A stretch of DNA of 64,000 nucleotides from Nocardioides sp. SYSU D00038. GTDB lineage: Bacteria > Actinomycetota > Actinomycetes > Propionibacteriales > Nocardioidaceae. The stretch covers positions 248,001 to 312,000 of the forward strand of contig NZ_JAFFJT010000007.1 in the NCBI RefSeq assembly GCF_016924665.1, given 5' to 3'. The notes below the pieces were generated by a model. The model saw only the letters and a list, made by a program, of their open reading frames with translations. It was not told the DNA's origin and made no database searches. The translations under genes were made by a program, and so were the position numbers. Shown here piece after piece: positions 24,828 to 32,689 of this stretch; positions within the stretch are counted from its first letter, which is position 1; every line of letters starts with the position of its first letter.

Positions 24828-24909
24828 TGGCTCCCCGGGTAGGAGTCGAACCTACGTCGCTAGTCCTGATTCAAAGTCAGGCGGGCCCTACCGGCAGACC
24901 AACCGGGGA
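24828..24909 (-). tRNA. tRNA-Gln (anticodon UUG)
   Basis: The acceptor stem TCCCCGG/CCGGGGA is followed by G73 and an encoded CCA. The D arm is GGTC...GGCC. The anticodon stem CCTGA/TCAGG encloses the loop CTTTGAA with anticodon TTG (24872-24874), and the T arm is GTAGG-TTCGACT-CCTAC. U1-A72 and G73 are glutamine identity elements. The total of 82 nt is long because about 9 nt separate the anticodon and T stems. A TAGGGT hexamer (24937-24942) about 28 nt upstream is a possible -10. Confidence 0.92.
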
Positions 24910-24968
24910 TCGACCCCTCACGGGGACCGCAGGGCCACCCTAGTGCCCGGCACCGGTCGAGGCCGGGC

Positions 24969-25217
24969 TCAGATCCCCCGGCGGTACGACGCCAGCAGCT
25001 CGGCCACCCTCTCCTCGTCGCGGGCGGCGACGGGCAGCAGCAGCTCGGTGACCACGTCGGTGAGCTCGGCGATCCGACGGTGGAGCTGACGGTTCTCCTG
25101 CACCTCGTCCTCCAGCGCCGCGAGGCGGGCCCGGACCCCCAGCGGCCGGGACCGCAGCCGCTGGTAGCGGTCGTGGGCGATCCGGGTGCGGGCCCGCAGA
25201 CCGGTCAGCGTGCTCAT
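24969..25217 (-). CDS. Small coiled-coil protein (DUF6752-like)
   Basis: An 82-residue protein without a signal peptide. Residues about 25-60 form a coiled coil (VRARLAALEDEVQENRQLHR) flanked by basic helices. It looks like the short actinobacterial DUF6752 group, an assignment made from memory. The ATG at 25215-25217 overlaps the stop of the LicD fusion gene (ATGA), so it is translated with the polymer genes. It may be a partner or scaffold for a membrane-associated glycosyl- or phosphotransferase. Function is unknown. Confidence 0.65.
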   Translation of the reverse strand: MSTLTGLRARTRIAHDRYQRLRSRPLGVRARLAALEDEVQENRQLHRRIAELTDVVTELLLPVAARDEERVAELLASYRRGI

Positions 25218-26791
25218 CGGGTGGTCCTCTCGGAACGGCGGGGCCAGCTCACGCGGAGCCGGACGACGCGTGGGTCGGGCTGGTCGAACAGGTCGGTGCC
25301 GGGGCCGTCCTCCTCGTGCTCGACGACGCCGCCGGCCGCGGTGATCTCGGCGCGGACGAGCGCCGGGTCGAGGCGACGCACCAGGCCGCCCGGCGGCCCC
25401 GGGTCCGCGGCGCCGGGGGCGGTGGCGCTGAGCTCGAGGAAGGTGCTGCCCCCGGCCATCCGGCACAGCCGCCACAGGTTGTCGCGCGCCGGTCGGTCGA
25501 GGCACCCGAGCAGCTGCCGGGCGTGCACGTGGTGCGGGTCGCGAGCCAGCTCGGCACCCAGTGACAGCACCGCGCGCAAGTCGTCGAGGGCGACGAGCTC
25601 GACGGTCACGTCGAGACCGCGCCGCCGCGCACGTCGACGCACCAGCCGCCGACCGGCGCGGGAGAAGTCCACGGCGCGCACCCGCCGCCCGCGGGCGGCG
25701 AACCAGATGCTGTCGCGGCCGGAGCCGCACCCGAGGTCGGCCACCGCTGCGCCGGGGGGCAGCTGGAGGTGCACCCACCGGGCGAACTCGCTCCGTCGCC
25801 GCGGCACCCGGCGCCCCTCGGGCCCGCTCCACACCTCGGTCCACGCCGGCATCCGCGTCCGGAAGCCCCGCAGCCAGCCGTCGAGGCGGCGTACGCCGGC
25901 GGGCGGGTCGGCGTAGCGGAAGGCCGGGTCGGGCACCCGCCAACCCGGCCCGTAGACGAAGGCGAGCATCGCCTCCGGGTCGGCCGGTGCGGGCAGCTCT
26001 ACGCCGTGCAGGGTCACCGTCGAGGTGGGCAGCACCGCCGACTCGGGCAGCCGGCCGCTGCGGTTGCCGAGCTGGAAGAAGGTCTCGCCCACCCGGAACG
26101 CCACGAAGACGTCGACGTGGCAGACCCGCCCGTCGGAGAGCGGCAGCAGGAGCTTGACGTCGCCACCCGACATCCGCAGCACCCGCCAGCCGAGCGAGCG
26201 CAGCACCCGCTCCACCCGGTACGACTCCAACACCACATCGGCGGGCGAGGCGCCGTGGGAGACGTAGCAGACGTCGGTGTCGGAGTCGTGGGCGATCATG
26301 GCGCCGTCGCGCACGGCGCCGAGGAGGGCGCCGTAGCAGAGGTAGGCCTCCACGCCGGCGTGCGCCCGCAGATCGTCGAGGGCGCGCCGGGTGCCGCGGA
26401 CGATCTCGTCACGGATCGTCTCGTCGGTGGCCTCGAAGGCCCGGCACAGGTGCCCCACCTTGTCGACGGCCAGGGGCCGCCCGCGGGCATCCTCGACCCG
26501 CACCCGCTGCTCGGGGTCCGTCGGCCCGCCCAGGACCACCTCTTCCTCGAGCAGCACGCGCGATCCCCCGACGTCGCCCACCCGGACGACGACGCGGCCG
26601 ACCAGGAACCGCCGGAGCACCGGCGGCCAGGGCACCAGCACACCGCCGCGATGGGCGCGGCCGTCGCGGACGACCGTGAACGACCACACGTAGCGCCCGT
26701 CGAGCGCCAGCACGAGCGGGCCGTCCTCGGCGCGGTCGAGCCAGACGCCGTCGTCCGTGACGTCGGCGCGGCCCGTGGCAGCGACGCTCAC
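25214..26791 (-). CDS. LicD-family phosphotransferase fused to a SAM methyltransferase
   Basis: A 525-residue fusion. Residues 1-110 are a small beta-rich domain. Residues about 145-295 match the LicD/fukutin family: YLCYGALLGAVRDGAMIAHD, then SDTDVCYV (DxD metal site) and HVDVFV. These enzymes transfer phosphocholine or phosphoglycerol from CDP donors to surface glycans. Residues about 335-480 form a class I methyltransferase, with motif I ADLGCGSGRDSIWFAARG and VRAVDFS as the acidic end of beta2. The GTG start (26789-26791) overlaps the stop of the cytidylyltransferase gene by GTGA. Together they suggest that a CDP-glycerol-like donor is made, transferred and possibly O-methylated. The exact donor is an inference. 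Confidence 0.82.
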   Translation of the reverse strand: MSVAATGRADVTDDGVWLDRAEDGPLVLALDGRYVWSFTVVRDGRAHRGGVLVPWPPVLRRFLVGRVVVRVGDVGGSRVLLEEEVVLGGPTDPEQRVRVEDARGRPLAVDKVGHLCRAFEATDETIRDEIVRGTRRALDDLRAHAGVEAYLCYGALLGAVRDGAMIAHDSDTDVCYVSHGASPADVVLESYRVERVLRSLGWRVLRMSGGDVKLLLPLSDGRVCHVDVFVAFRVGETFFQLGNRSGRLPESAVLPTSTVTLHGVELPAPADPEAMLAFVYGPGWRVPDPAFRYADPPAGVRRLDGWLRGFRTRMPAWTEVWSGPEGRRVPRRRSEFARWVHLQLPPGAAVADLGCGSGRDSIWFAARGRRVRAVDFSRAGRRLVRRRARRRGLDVTVELVALDDLRAVLSLGAELARDPHHVHARQLLGCLDRPARDNLWRLCRMAGGSTFLELSATAPGAADPGPPGGLVRRLDPALVRAEITAAGGVVEHEEDGPGTDLFDQPDPRVVRLRVSWPRRSERTTR

Positions 26792-27210
26792 GACGCCCGG
26801 TCGGAGATCAGTCGGCGCAGGGCGGTGCTGGAGGTGTGCACCGTGTAGGGGAACCAGACCACCTCGACCCCCACCGGGGCCAACCGGTCGACCAGCGCCT
26901 CGCCCTTGGGTGTGCCGCGCCAGTCGTCGCCCTTGAAGAGGCGGTGGAAGCCGACCTCGCGCCAGGCGTCGAGCTTGTCGGTGGTGAGCTCGGCGTAGGT
27001 CGCGTCGACCAGCCCGAGCGCGTCGACGATCTCGAGCCGCTCGGCCAGCGGCACGAACGGGCGCAGGCCCTTGAACTCCTCGCAGACCTCGTCGGAGACG
27101 ATCCCGGCCACGAGCACGTCGCAGTGGGCACGCGCCTGGCGCAGCGCGTTGAGGTGACCGACGTGGAACAGGTCGAACACTCCCGGCACGTAACCGATGG
27201 TCGGGCCCAC
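26788..27210 (-). CDS. Glycerol-3-phosphate cytidylyltransferase-like (TagD family)
   Basis: A 140-residue nucleotidyltransferase that would couple CTP with glycerol 3-phosphate (or a related phosphate) to give a CDP-activated donor. GYVPGVFDLFHVGHLNALRQ contains the HxGH motif, and TVHTSSTALRRLI matches the C-terminal RTxGISTT motif, with HTSST in place of the usual residues. The length is typical of TagD (about 130). I chose the GTG at 27208-27210 because AAGGAG precedes it by 7 nt. The open frame continues to a TTG 7 codons upstream that would place the SD inside the gene. It is the first gene of the minus-strand polymer operon. Confidence 0.88.
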   Translation of the reverse strand: MGPTIGYVPGVFDLFHVGHLNALRQARAHCDVLVAGIVSDEVCEEFKGLRPFVPLAERLEIVDALGLVDATYAELTTDKLDAWREVGFHRLFKGDDWRGTPKGEALVDRLAPVGVEVVWFPYTVHTSSTALRRLISDRAS

Positions 27211-27220
27211 CGCACAACTC

Positions 27221-27250
27221 CTTAATTTCAAGTGAATTACTAGAGTTTAG
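27221..27250 (-). promoter_or_regulatory. AT-rich promoter/operator region of the TagD-LicD operon
   Basis: A 30-nt stretch that is unusually AT-rich for this sequence contains the imperfect palindrome TAATT-TCAAGTG-AATTA (27223-27239) with TTCA-AG-TGAA at its heart. On the minus strand TAAACT and TAGTAA are possible -10 boxes, with AAGGAG and the GTG following. It could be a MarR/TetR-type operator. Confidence 0.4.
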
Positions 27251-27279
27251 CGCATGGACGCCCGGGGTCGCGGCACGCC

Positions 27280-27285
27280 TACGCT
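27280..27285 (+). promoter_or_regulatory. -10 box TACGCT, leaderless promoter of the DNA ligase gene
   Basis: TACGCT lies 6 nt before the GTG at 27292 and there is no SD, so transcription probably starts at the start codon. Confidence 0.5.
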
Positions 27286-27291
27286 GACCCC

Positions 27292-28398
27292 GTGGACCTC
27301 CCCGTGCTGCCGCCCGTCCAGCCGATGCTCGCGAAGGCCGTCAAGGGCGTGCCCGACCCCGCGAAGGTGGGCGAGCTGAGCTTCGAGCCGAAGTGGGACG
27401 GGTTCCGCTGCATCCTGTTCCGCGACGGCGACGAGGTCGAGCTCACCAGCCGCAACACCAAGCCGCTGACCCGCTACTTCCCCGAGCTCGTCGAGGCCGC
27501 CCGCGAGCAGCTGCCGGAGCGTTGCGTGCTCGACGGCGAGGTGTTCGTGGCGCTGCGCGGCGACGACGGCACCGACCGCCTCCAGTTCGAGGCGCTCCAG
27601 GAGCGCATCCACCCGGCCGCGTCACGGATCGCCATGCTGAGCGAGAAGACGCCCGCCGGCTTCGTCGCCTTCGACCTGCTGGCCCTGGGCGGCGAGTCCT
27701 ACGTCGACCGGCCGTTCCGTGAGCGACGGGCCGCGCTGGAGGCGGCGCTGGTGGGCCTCGACGGACCCTGCTACCTGACCCGCACCACGGCCGACCCGGC
27801 CGTCGCCGAGCGGTGGTTCGAGGAGTTCGAGGGGGCCGGGCTCGACGGGGTCATCGCCAAGCCGATGGACGCGGCGTACGTGCAGAACGCCCGCACCATG
27901 CTCAAGATCAAGCACGAGCGCACGGCCGACGTCGTGGTCGCCGGCTACCGGGAGCACAAGACCTCGACGCCCGAGCGGCCGCTGCTCGGCAGCCTGCTGC
28001 TGGGCCTCTACGCCGACGGCGAGCTCCAGCACGTCGGCGTCAGTGCCAGCTTCACCGCCGCGCGCCGGGCGGAGCTGATCGAGGAGCTCCAGCCGCTGGT
28101 CTGCCCGATCTCCGAGCACCCGTGGGGCAGGTGGCAGGAGTGGGCGATCGCCAACCCCGACCGGGTGCCCGGCACCCAGAGCCGCTGGAGCCAGGGCAAG
28201 GACCTCTCGTTCACCCCGCTGCGCCCCGAGCTCGTGCTGGAGGTCAAGTACGACGCGATGGAGGGCCGTCGGTTCCGCCACACCGCCCACTTCAAGCGGT
28301 GGCGCACCGACCGCGACCCCGAGTCGTGCGGCTACGACCAGCTCGAGCAGCCGGTGCGCTACGACCTCGGCGAGGTGCTCGGCGGGGGACTAGCCTGA
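27292..28398 (+). CDS. ATP-dependent DNA ligase (LigC-type / LigD ligase domain)
   Basis: A 368-residue ligase that seals DNA nicks using ATP, of the stand-alone type linked to bacterial end joining. SFEPKWDGFRCI contains the adenylated Lys34. Further motifs are DGEVFVAL (motif III), FVAFDLLALGG (IIIa region), GLDGVIAKPMD (IV) and MLKIKHERTADVVVAGY (V, start of the OB fold). The OB domain fills about 220-365. The length fits LigC proteins (about 350). It is divergent from the TagD operon. Its presumed partner, the LigD-type polymerase, lies at 32872 on the other strand; no Ku gene is in the window. Confidence 0.92.
   Translation: MDLPVLPPVQPMLAKAVKGVPDPAKVGELSFEPKWDGFRCILFRDGDEVELTSRNTKPLTRYFPELVEAAREQLPERCVLDGEVFVALRGDDGTDRLQFEALQERIHPAASRIAMLSEKTPAGFVAFDLLALGGESYVDRPFRERRAALEAALVGLDGPCYLTRTTADPAVAERWFEEFEGAGLDGVIAKPMDAAYVQNARTMLKIKHERTADVVVAGYREHKTSTPERPLLGSLLLGLYADGELQHVGVSASFTAARRAELIEELQPLVCPISEHPWGRWQEWAIANPDRVPGTQSRWSQGKDLSFTPLRPELVLEVKYDAMEGRRFRHTAHFKRWRTDRDPESCGYDQLEQPVRYDLGEVLGGGLA
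28391..28396 (+). promoter_or_regulatory. -10 box TAGCCT before the Usp-like gene
   Basis: TAGCCT overlaps the end of the ligase gene and ends 6 nt before the ATG at 28403. The GAGG between could also act as an SD, so both leaderless and coupled expression are possible. Confidence 0.35.
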
Positions 28399-28402
28399 GG
28401 GC

Positions 28403-28954
28403 ATGGCCGACCCTGCTGAGTCCTACCCCGTCGTCCTGCTCGTCGAGCAGGCCCTGAGCGACCTCGACGCCCGGCAGGTGCGCTCGCTGCACGAAGGGCT
28501 CGACCAGGCCGTGACCTACCACGTGCTGCTCCCCGTCGAGGACGCCGCCGCCCGCATCGAGGCCGCGATGGGCACGCTGTCGACCGGCGAGCTGCTGCCC
28601 GGCCCGGCGATGAACCAGGTGACCCAGGAGGAGCTCGACGCCGTGCGCGAGGAGAGCCGCGACAACGCCGCCGCGGAGCTGTCGCGCACCCTGGCCGCCC
28701 TCACGAGCGCGGGCGTCACCGCGGTGGGCGAGACCGTGGTCGGCGACCCGGTCGAGGCGCTGGCCTCGGCGGTGCAGCGGCTCGACGGACGCGAGGCGAT
28801 CATCCTCACCCGGCCCCACGTGGTCGCGGAGTTCTTCCACGTCGACTGGAGCTCCCGGGCCCGCCGCGCGCTGGGCGTGCCGGTGCTCCACCTGCTCGAG
28901 CACGAGAGCTTCGACGAGCAGGCCGGCGGCGGCGAGGGCGTCACCGGCGTCTGA
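28403..28954 (+). CDS. Universal-stress-protein-like hypothetical protein
   Basis: A 183-residue cytoplasmic protein, not confidently assigned. It alternates strands and helices as a Rossmann-like domain: PVVLLVEQALSDLDARQVRS, YHVLLPV, then GVTAVGETVVGDPVEALASA and EAIILTRPHVVAEFFHVDW. The ending SSRARRALGVPVLHLLEHES recalls UspA proteins, which end similarly, but the ATP-binding GxxG-9x-G[ST] motif is not evident. It starts 4 nt after the DNA ligase stop and could share its transcript, though a -10 box also precedes it. Role unknown. Confidence 0.7.
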   Translation: MADPAESYPVVLLVEQALSDLDARQVRSLHEGLDQAVTYHVLLPVEDAAARIEAAMGTLSTGELLPGPAMNQVTQEELDAVREESRDNAAAELSRTLAALTSAGVTAVGETVVGDPVEALASAVQRLDGREAIILTRPHVVAEFFHVDWSSRARRALGVPVLHLLEHESFDEQAGGGEGVTGV

Positions 28955-28992
28955 CCCCGGCCCGGCGGACCCGTCGCGACCCCGGGTGTCGT

Positions 28993-28998
28993 TAGGGT
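28993..28998 (+). promoter_or_regulatory. -10 box TAGGGT before the gene at 29006
   Basis: TAGGGT ends 7 nt before the GTG at 29006, with no SD between. This is a likely leaderless promoter for the two-gene Stealth operon. Confidence 0.45.
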
Positions 28999-29005
28999 TC
29001 TCGCC

Positions 29006-29836
29006 GTGAAGCGCTGGGCCCGACGAACCGCGGCGGACGGCACCCCCCGTCCGCCGCGCGGCCGACCAAGGGCGGCGTACGCCGCGATCCTCGACGGCCA
29101 CACCCTCTGGCTCGCCGTCGACTCCGCCCACGGCCGGCTGTCGCTGCGCGAGCCCGGCGGCGACGTCGTGCAGCTGCGCAGCGATCTGCCCGACGACCAG
29201 CCCGGCTACACCTCGATTCGCGCCGACCTCGCCGGGCTGCCGGTGCCGGAGTCGGGCGAGCAGACCTGGGAGGTCGTGCTCGCCCGGCCGCTGCTGCCCG
29301 ACCAGCGGGTGTGGAGCCCCGGCCTCCCCGAGTCGGGCCCGACCCGCACCCCGCCGACCCCCGACGGCCGAGCCCAGCTCTCCCTCGACCGCGCCGATGA
29401 CGGCACCCTGCTGGTGCGGCGCCAGCCGCTGCCGCCGACGGTCGAGCTGCTCCGGGTCGTCCACGACGAGCCGCACGTCCGGTTCACGGTCGCGGCGCCC
29501 GCGAGCCCCGAGGACGCCGCCCTCGTCGTGCTGGACGGCGACGACGCCGTGCTGCTCACCCTGCCGCTCGTCCCCGTCGCCGACGGGCTGGAGGCCGCGG
29601 TCTCGATCGCCGACCTGCCGCCCGACCGGGTCGGCGTGGTGCGCTTCGCCGTCGGCACCCCCGACGCGTGGGTGCGGGTGCGCCGGCGGGCCAACGACTT
29701 CACCGACCCGGCGTACGCCGCCCTGCTGCCCGCCCTCTTCGGCGACGACCCGGAGGTGCCGCGGGTGCGGTTCCGCTGGTCGCCCGACGGGCTGCTGGCG
29801 GCCCGGATGATCGACCCGGCCGAGGAGCAGCCGTGA
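29006..29836 (+). CDS. Hypothetical beta-rich protein coupled to the Stealth glycosyltransferase
   Basis: A 276-residue protein of no family I recognise. It starts with a basic segment (MKRWARRTAADGTPRPPRGR), has no signal peptide or membrane span, and is then mostly short beta strands (AYAAILDGHTLWLAVDSAHG, VELLRVVHDEPHVRFTVAAP, DDAVLLTLPLVPVADGLEAA). It resembles the accessory beta domains that accompany glycosyltransferases and, loosely, the N-terminal domain of the LicD fusion at 25214. Its stop overlaps the next start (GTGA), so it is made together with the GT4-Stealth protein and probably assists it. Confidence 0.65.
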   Translation: MKRWARRTAADGTPRPPRGRPRAAYAAILDGHTLWLAVDSAHGRLSLREPGGDVVQLRSDLPDDQPGYTSIRADLAGLPVPESGEQTWEVVLARPLLPDQRVWSPGLPESGPTRTPPTPDGRAQLSLDRADDGTLLVRRQPLPPTVELLRVVHDEPHVRFTVAAPASPEDAALVVLDGDDAVLLTLPLVPVADGLEAAVSIADLPPDRVGVVRFAVGTPDAWVRVRRRANDFTDPAYAALLPALFGDDPEVPRVRFRWSPDGLLAARMIDPAEEQP

Positions 29837-32538
29837 GGATCTCGTTCCTGGTCTTCGACATCGACGCCATGGGCGGCACCGAGCGCTCGGCGGTCACCCA
29901 GGCCAACGCGCTGGCGCCCGACCACGACGTCACGATCCTCAGCGTGGTCCGGTCCGCCGACGCCACCCACTACGCCGTCGACCCGCGGGTGCGGGTCGAG
30001 CACGTCGTCGACGTCCGCGACGAGGCGGTGCCGGCCCTGCTGGTGGCGGGCGCGGCCGCGGCCGACGCCGCCGGGCTGCTCGGCCGCGACTCGGTGCTGG
30101 TGCCCAGCCGCTGGGACCGGCAGTTCTCGGCGCTCACCGACGTCGGCCTCCAGGCCGCGCTGCCCCGGGTCGAGGCCGACGTGCTGGTGACGGTGACCCC
30201 GGGCCTGCTCGCCGCCGCGGTGCAGCTGCTGCCGCCCCGGGTCGTGGTGGTGCACCAGGAGCACCGGTCGAGCTCGCAGCGCACCGACGGCATGGAGCCG
30301 CTGCTGGCCTTCGCGCCCCGTGCCGACGTCGTCTCGGTGCTGACGCCGACGATCGCCGACTGGCTGCGCGACCGGCTCGGCGCCACGGCACCCGAGATCG
30401 TGGTCGTGCCCAACCCGCTCCCCCAGGGCTTCACGCCGCGGGCCACCCTCGAGTCGCGGACGATCGTCTCGGCCGGCCGGCTGGTGCGCGAGAAGCAGTT
30501 CCCCAAGCTGGTCCAGGCGTTCGGCGAGATCGCCGACCTGCTGCCCGAGTGGCGGCTGCGGATCCTCGGTTCGGGCCACCAGCGCCTCGAGCTGGTGCGA
30601 CTGATCCGCAAGCTCGACCTGTGGGACCGCGTCGAGCTGCCCGGCGCGACCACCGACATGGCCTCGGAGTGGGCCAAGGCGTCGATCTGCGCGCTGACCT
30701 CGCGATCCGAGGGCTACCCGCTGGTGCTCCAGGAGGCGATGGCCGCCGGGGTGCCGTGCGTGAGCTTCGACTGCGCCACCGGCCCGCGGGAGATCGTCGT
30801 GCCCGAGGAGAACGGGCTGCTGGTACAGCCCGAGTCGATCTCGGGCATGGCCGCCGCACTCCACCGGGTCGCCACCGACCACGAGCTGCGGCACCGCCTC
30901 GGCGTCGGCGCGCTGCGCACCGCCCACCAGTGGGACGCGCAGGCGCTGGCCGAGCGCTGGCTGCGGATCTTCACCGACGCCCGGGCCCGCCGCGGTGGCC
31001 GACCCCGGCTGGCCAGCCCCGCCCCGCCGCCTCCGCGGCGCAGGGGCGGGCGCCCCGACGTCGACATCACCGGCATCACCCCGGCCCGGGCCCGCCACGA
31101 CGCGCTGGGCTGGGCCGTCGAGTGCGCCCGGCGCACGACGGACGACTGGATGGTGATCCCCGCCCACGAACGGCGCGCCCACATCCTGGCGGTGCCGATG
31201 GAGGCGCGCGAGCGGTTCCTCGCCGCGCTCGGCGCGCCCGAGGGGCCGTCGTACCTCGCGCTGCGCGACCCCGCCGCCAACGGCTGGCACGAGCGCCGCG
31301 GCACCCTCGCCGAGCTGGGCGCCGACCTGGCCCGGGGCCGCACCGCGGTGGTCGCCATCGAGCCGTGGCCGCGCGACGCGACCGGCCCGAGCGTGATCGG
31401 GGCGCGCTGCTTCGTCGAGGTGGAGTTCTGGGAGGGCAGCGTCGGCGGCGAGCTGGTGGCACCGCGGCCCAACCGCTACGTGCAGCGGATCGCCCGCGGC
31501 TTCGAGACCGTCGACCACGAGGTCGAGGGGGTGACCGTGCGCACGCTCGAGCTGATGGCCCAGCCGACCGTCAACGAGTGCTCGTTCCCGATCGACGTCG
31601 TCTACACCTGGGTCGACGGCGCCGACCCCGCCTGGAACGCCGCCCGCGAGGACCGTCTCGCCGCGCTCACCGGCGCCGCGCGCTCGACCGCCCAGACCCG
31701 CGAGTCGAGCGGGCAGGCGCGGTTCCTCTCCCGCGACGAGCTGCGCTACTCGATGCGCAGCGTCCACCTGTTCGCACCCTGGGTGCGCCACGTCTACCTC
31801 GTCACCGCCGGCCAGGTGCCGCCGTGGCTCGACACCGACCATCCCGGCGTGACCGTGGTCGACCACCGCGAGATCCTGCCCGCCGACGCGCTGCCGACGT
31901 TCAACTCCCACGCGATCGAGACGGGGCTGCACCGGATCCCCGGGCTGGCCGAGCACTTCATCTACTTCAACGACGACTTCTTCCTCGGCCGGCCGCTGCG
32001 ACCGGAGGCCTTCTTCACCCCCTCCGGGCTGTCGGCGACCTTCCTCGCCCGGCACGCCATCGGGCTCACCGACAACCCCGACGCACCGCCGTTCCTCAAG
32101 GCGGCCTGGAACAACCGGCGGCTGCTGCAGGAGGCGTTCGGGGTGGTCACCACCAACAACCTCGCCCACGTGCCGTACCCCCACCGGCGCTCGGTGCTGG
32201 AGGAGATCGAGCAGCGGTTCGGCGACGTGGTCGGGGCCACCGCCCGTTCGCCGTTCCGCTCCGGCACCGACATCTCCATGCTGAGCTCGTTCGCCCAGCA
32301 CTACGCGCTGATGACCGGGCGGGCGTGGCTCGGCGAGGCCGACCACGTCTTCGTGAACATCAGCTCCAGCGACCTGGAGTTCCAGCTGCGACCGGTGCGC
32401 AAGCGCGAGCAGGACTTCATCTGCCTGGCCGACCACCACGACCACGCGATCGTCGCCGCCCACCTCGACCAGACCCTGCAGGAGTTCATGCAGGTCTACT
32501 GGCCGGTGGCCGCCCCGTGGGAGCGCGATCCGGCGTAG
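29833..32538 (+). CDS. GT4 glycosyltransferase fused to a Stealth-family hexose-1-phosphate transferase
   Basis: A 901-residue fusion. Residues 1-385 are a GT-B glycosyltransferase: FDIDAMGGTERSA, then TIVSAGRLVREKQFPKLVQA (about 210-229) and RSEGYPLVLQEAMAAGVPCV (about 291-310, the GT4 E-x7-E region). A Pro/Arg linker lies near 390-410. Residues about 585-880 carry the four Stealth regions: DVVYTWVDGADP (CR1), FLSRDELRYSMRSVHLFAPW (CR2), TFNSHAIE (CR3) and HFIYFNDDFFLG (CR4). Stealth proteins build sugar-phosphate-linked capsule or wall polymers. With LicD and TagD nearby it suggests a phosphodiester-linked surface glycan. It starts at a GTG overlapping the previous stop. Confidence 0.9.
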   Translation: MRISFLVFDIDAMGGTERSAVTQANALAPDHDVTILSVVRSADATHYAVDPRVRVEHVVDVRDEAVPALLVAGAAAADAAGLLGRDSVLVPSRWDRQFSALTDVGLQAALPRVEADVLVTVTPGLLAAAVQLLPPRVVVVHQEHRSSSQRTDGMEPLLAFAPRADVVSVLTPTIADWLRDRLGATAPEIVVVPNPLPQGFTPRATLESRTIVSAGRLVREKQFPKLVQAFGEIADLLPEWRLRILGSGHQRLELVRLIRKLDLWDRVELPGATTDMASEWAKASICALTSRSEGYPLVLQEAMAAGVPCVSFDCATGPREIVVPEENGLLVQPESISGMAAALHRVATDHELRHRLGVGALRTAHQWDAQALAERWLRIFTDARARRGGRPRLASPAPPPPRRRGGRPDVDITGITPARARHDALGWAVECARRTTDDWMVIPAHERRAHILAVPMEARERFLAALGAPEGPSYLALRDPAANGWHERRGTLAELGADLARGRTAVVAIEPWPRDATGPSVIGARCFVEVEFWEGSVGGELVAPRPNRYVQRIARGFETVDHEVEGVTVRTLELMAQPTVNECSFPIDVVYTWVDGADPAWNAAREDRLAALTGAARSTAQTRESSGQARFLSRDELRYSMRSVHLFAPWVRHVYLVTAGQVPPWLDTDHPGVTVVDHREILPADALPTFNSHAIETGLHRIPGLAEHFIYFNDDFFLGRPLRPEAFFTPSGLSATFLARHAIGLTDNPDAPPFLKAAWNNRRLLQEAFGVVTTNNLAHVPYPHRRSVLEEIEQRFGDVVGATARSPFRSGTDISMLSSFAQHYALMTGRAWLGEADHVFVNISSSDLEFQLRPVRKREQDFICLADHHDHAIVAAHLDQTLQEFMQVYWPVAAPWERDPA

Positions 32539-32587
32539 GCGCGGCTAGCGCAGGATCTTGACGCTCGGTCAGGTTGTGGACGTTTTG

Positions 32588-32597
32588 TTACCCAATG
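32588..32597 (-). promoter_or_regulatory. TTGGGTAA motif, copy e
   Basis: ATTGGGTAA on the minus strand just after the Stealth gene. It shares GTTACCCAAT and GTGG with copy a. Unlike the other copies it has no gene downstream on its own strand, so it may serve an RNA or act as an operator for something on the plus strand. Confidence 0.3.
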
Positions 32598-32689
32598 GTG
32601 GAGTCCGTGTGCACCGGCGTGACGTAGCAGTTGCCTACATTGCTGGAGGTGGTCGGGGGTGCTCAACGCCGCCGATCACATCCGGGGGA

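Noticed and set aside
27232..27612. Minus-strand frames over the start of the DNA ligase gene
   Set aside because: They show no domain and lie opposite the ligase adenylation motif KWDGFR.
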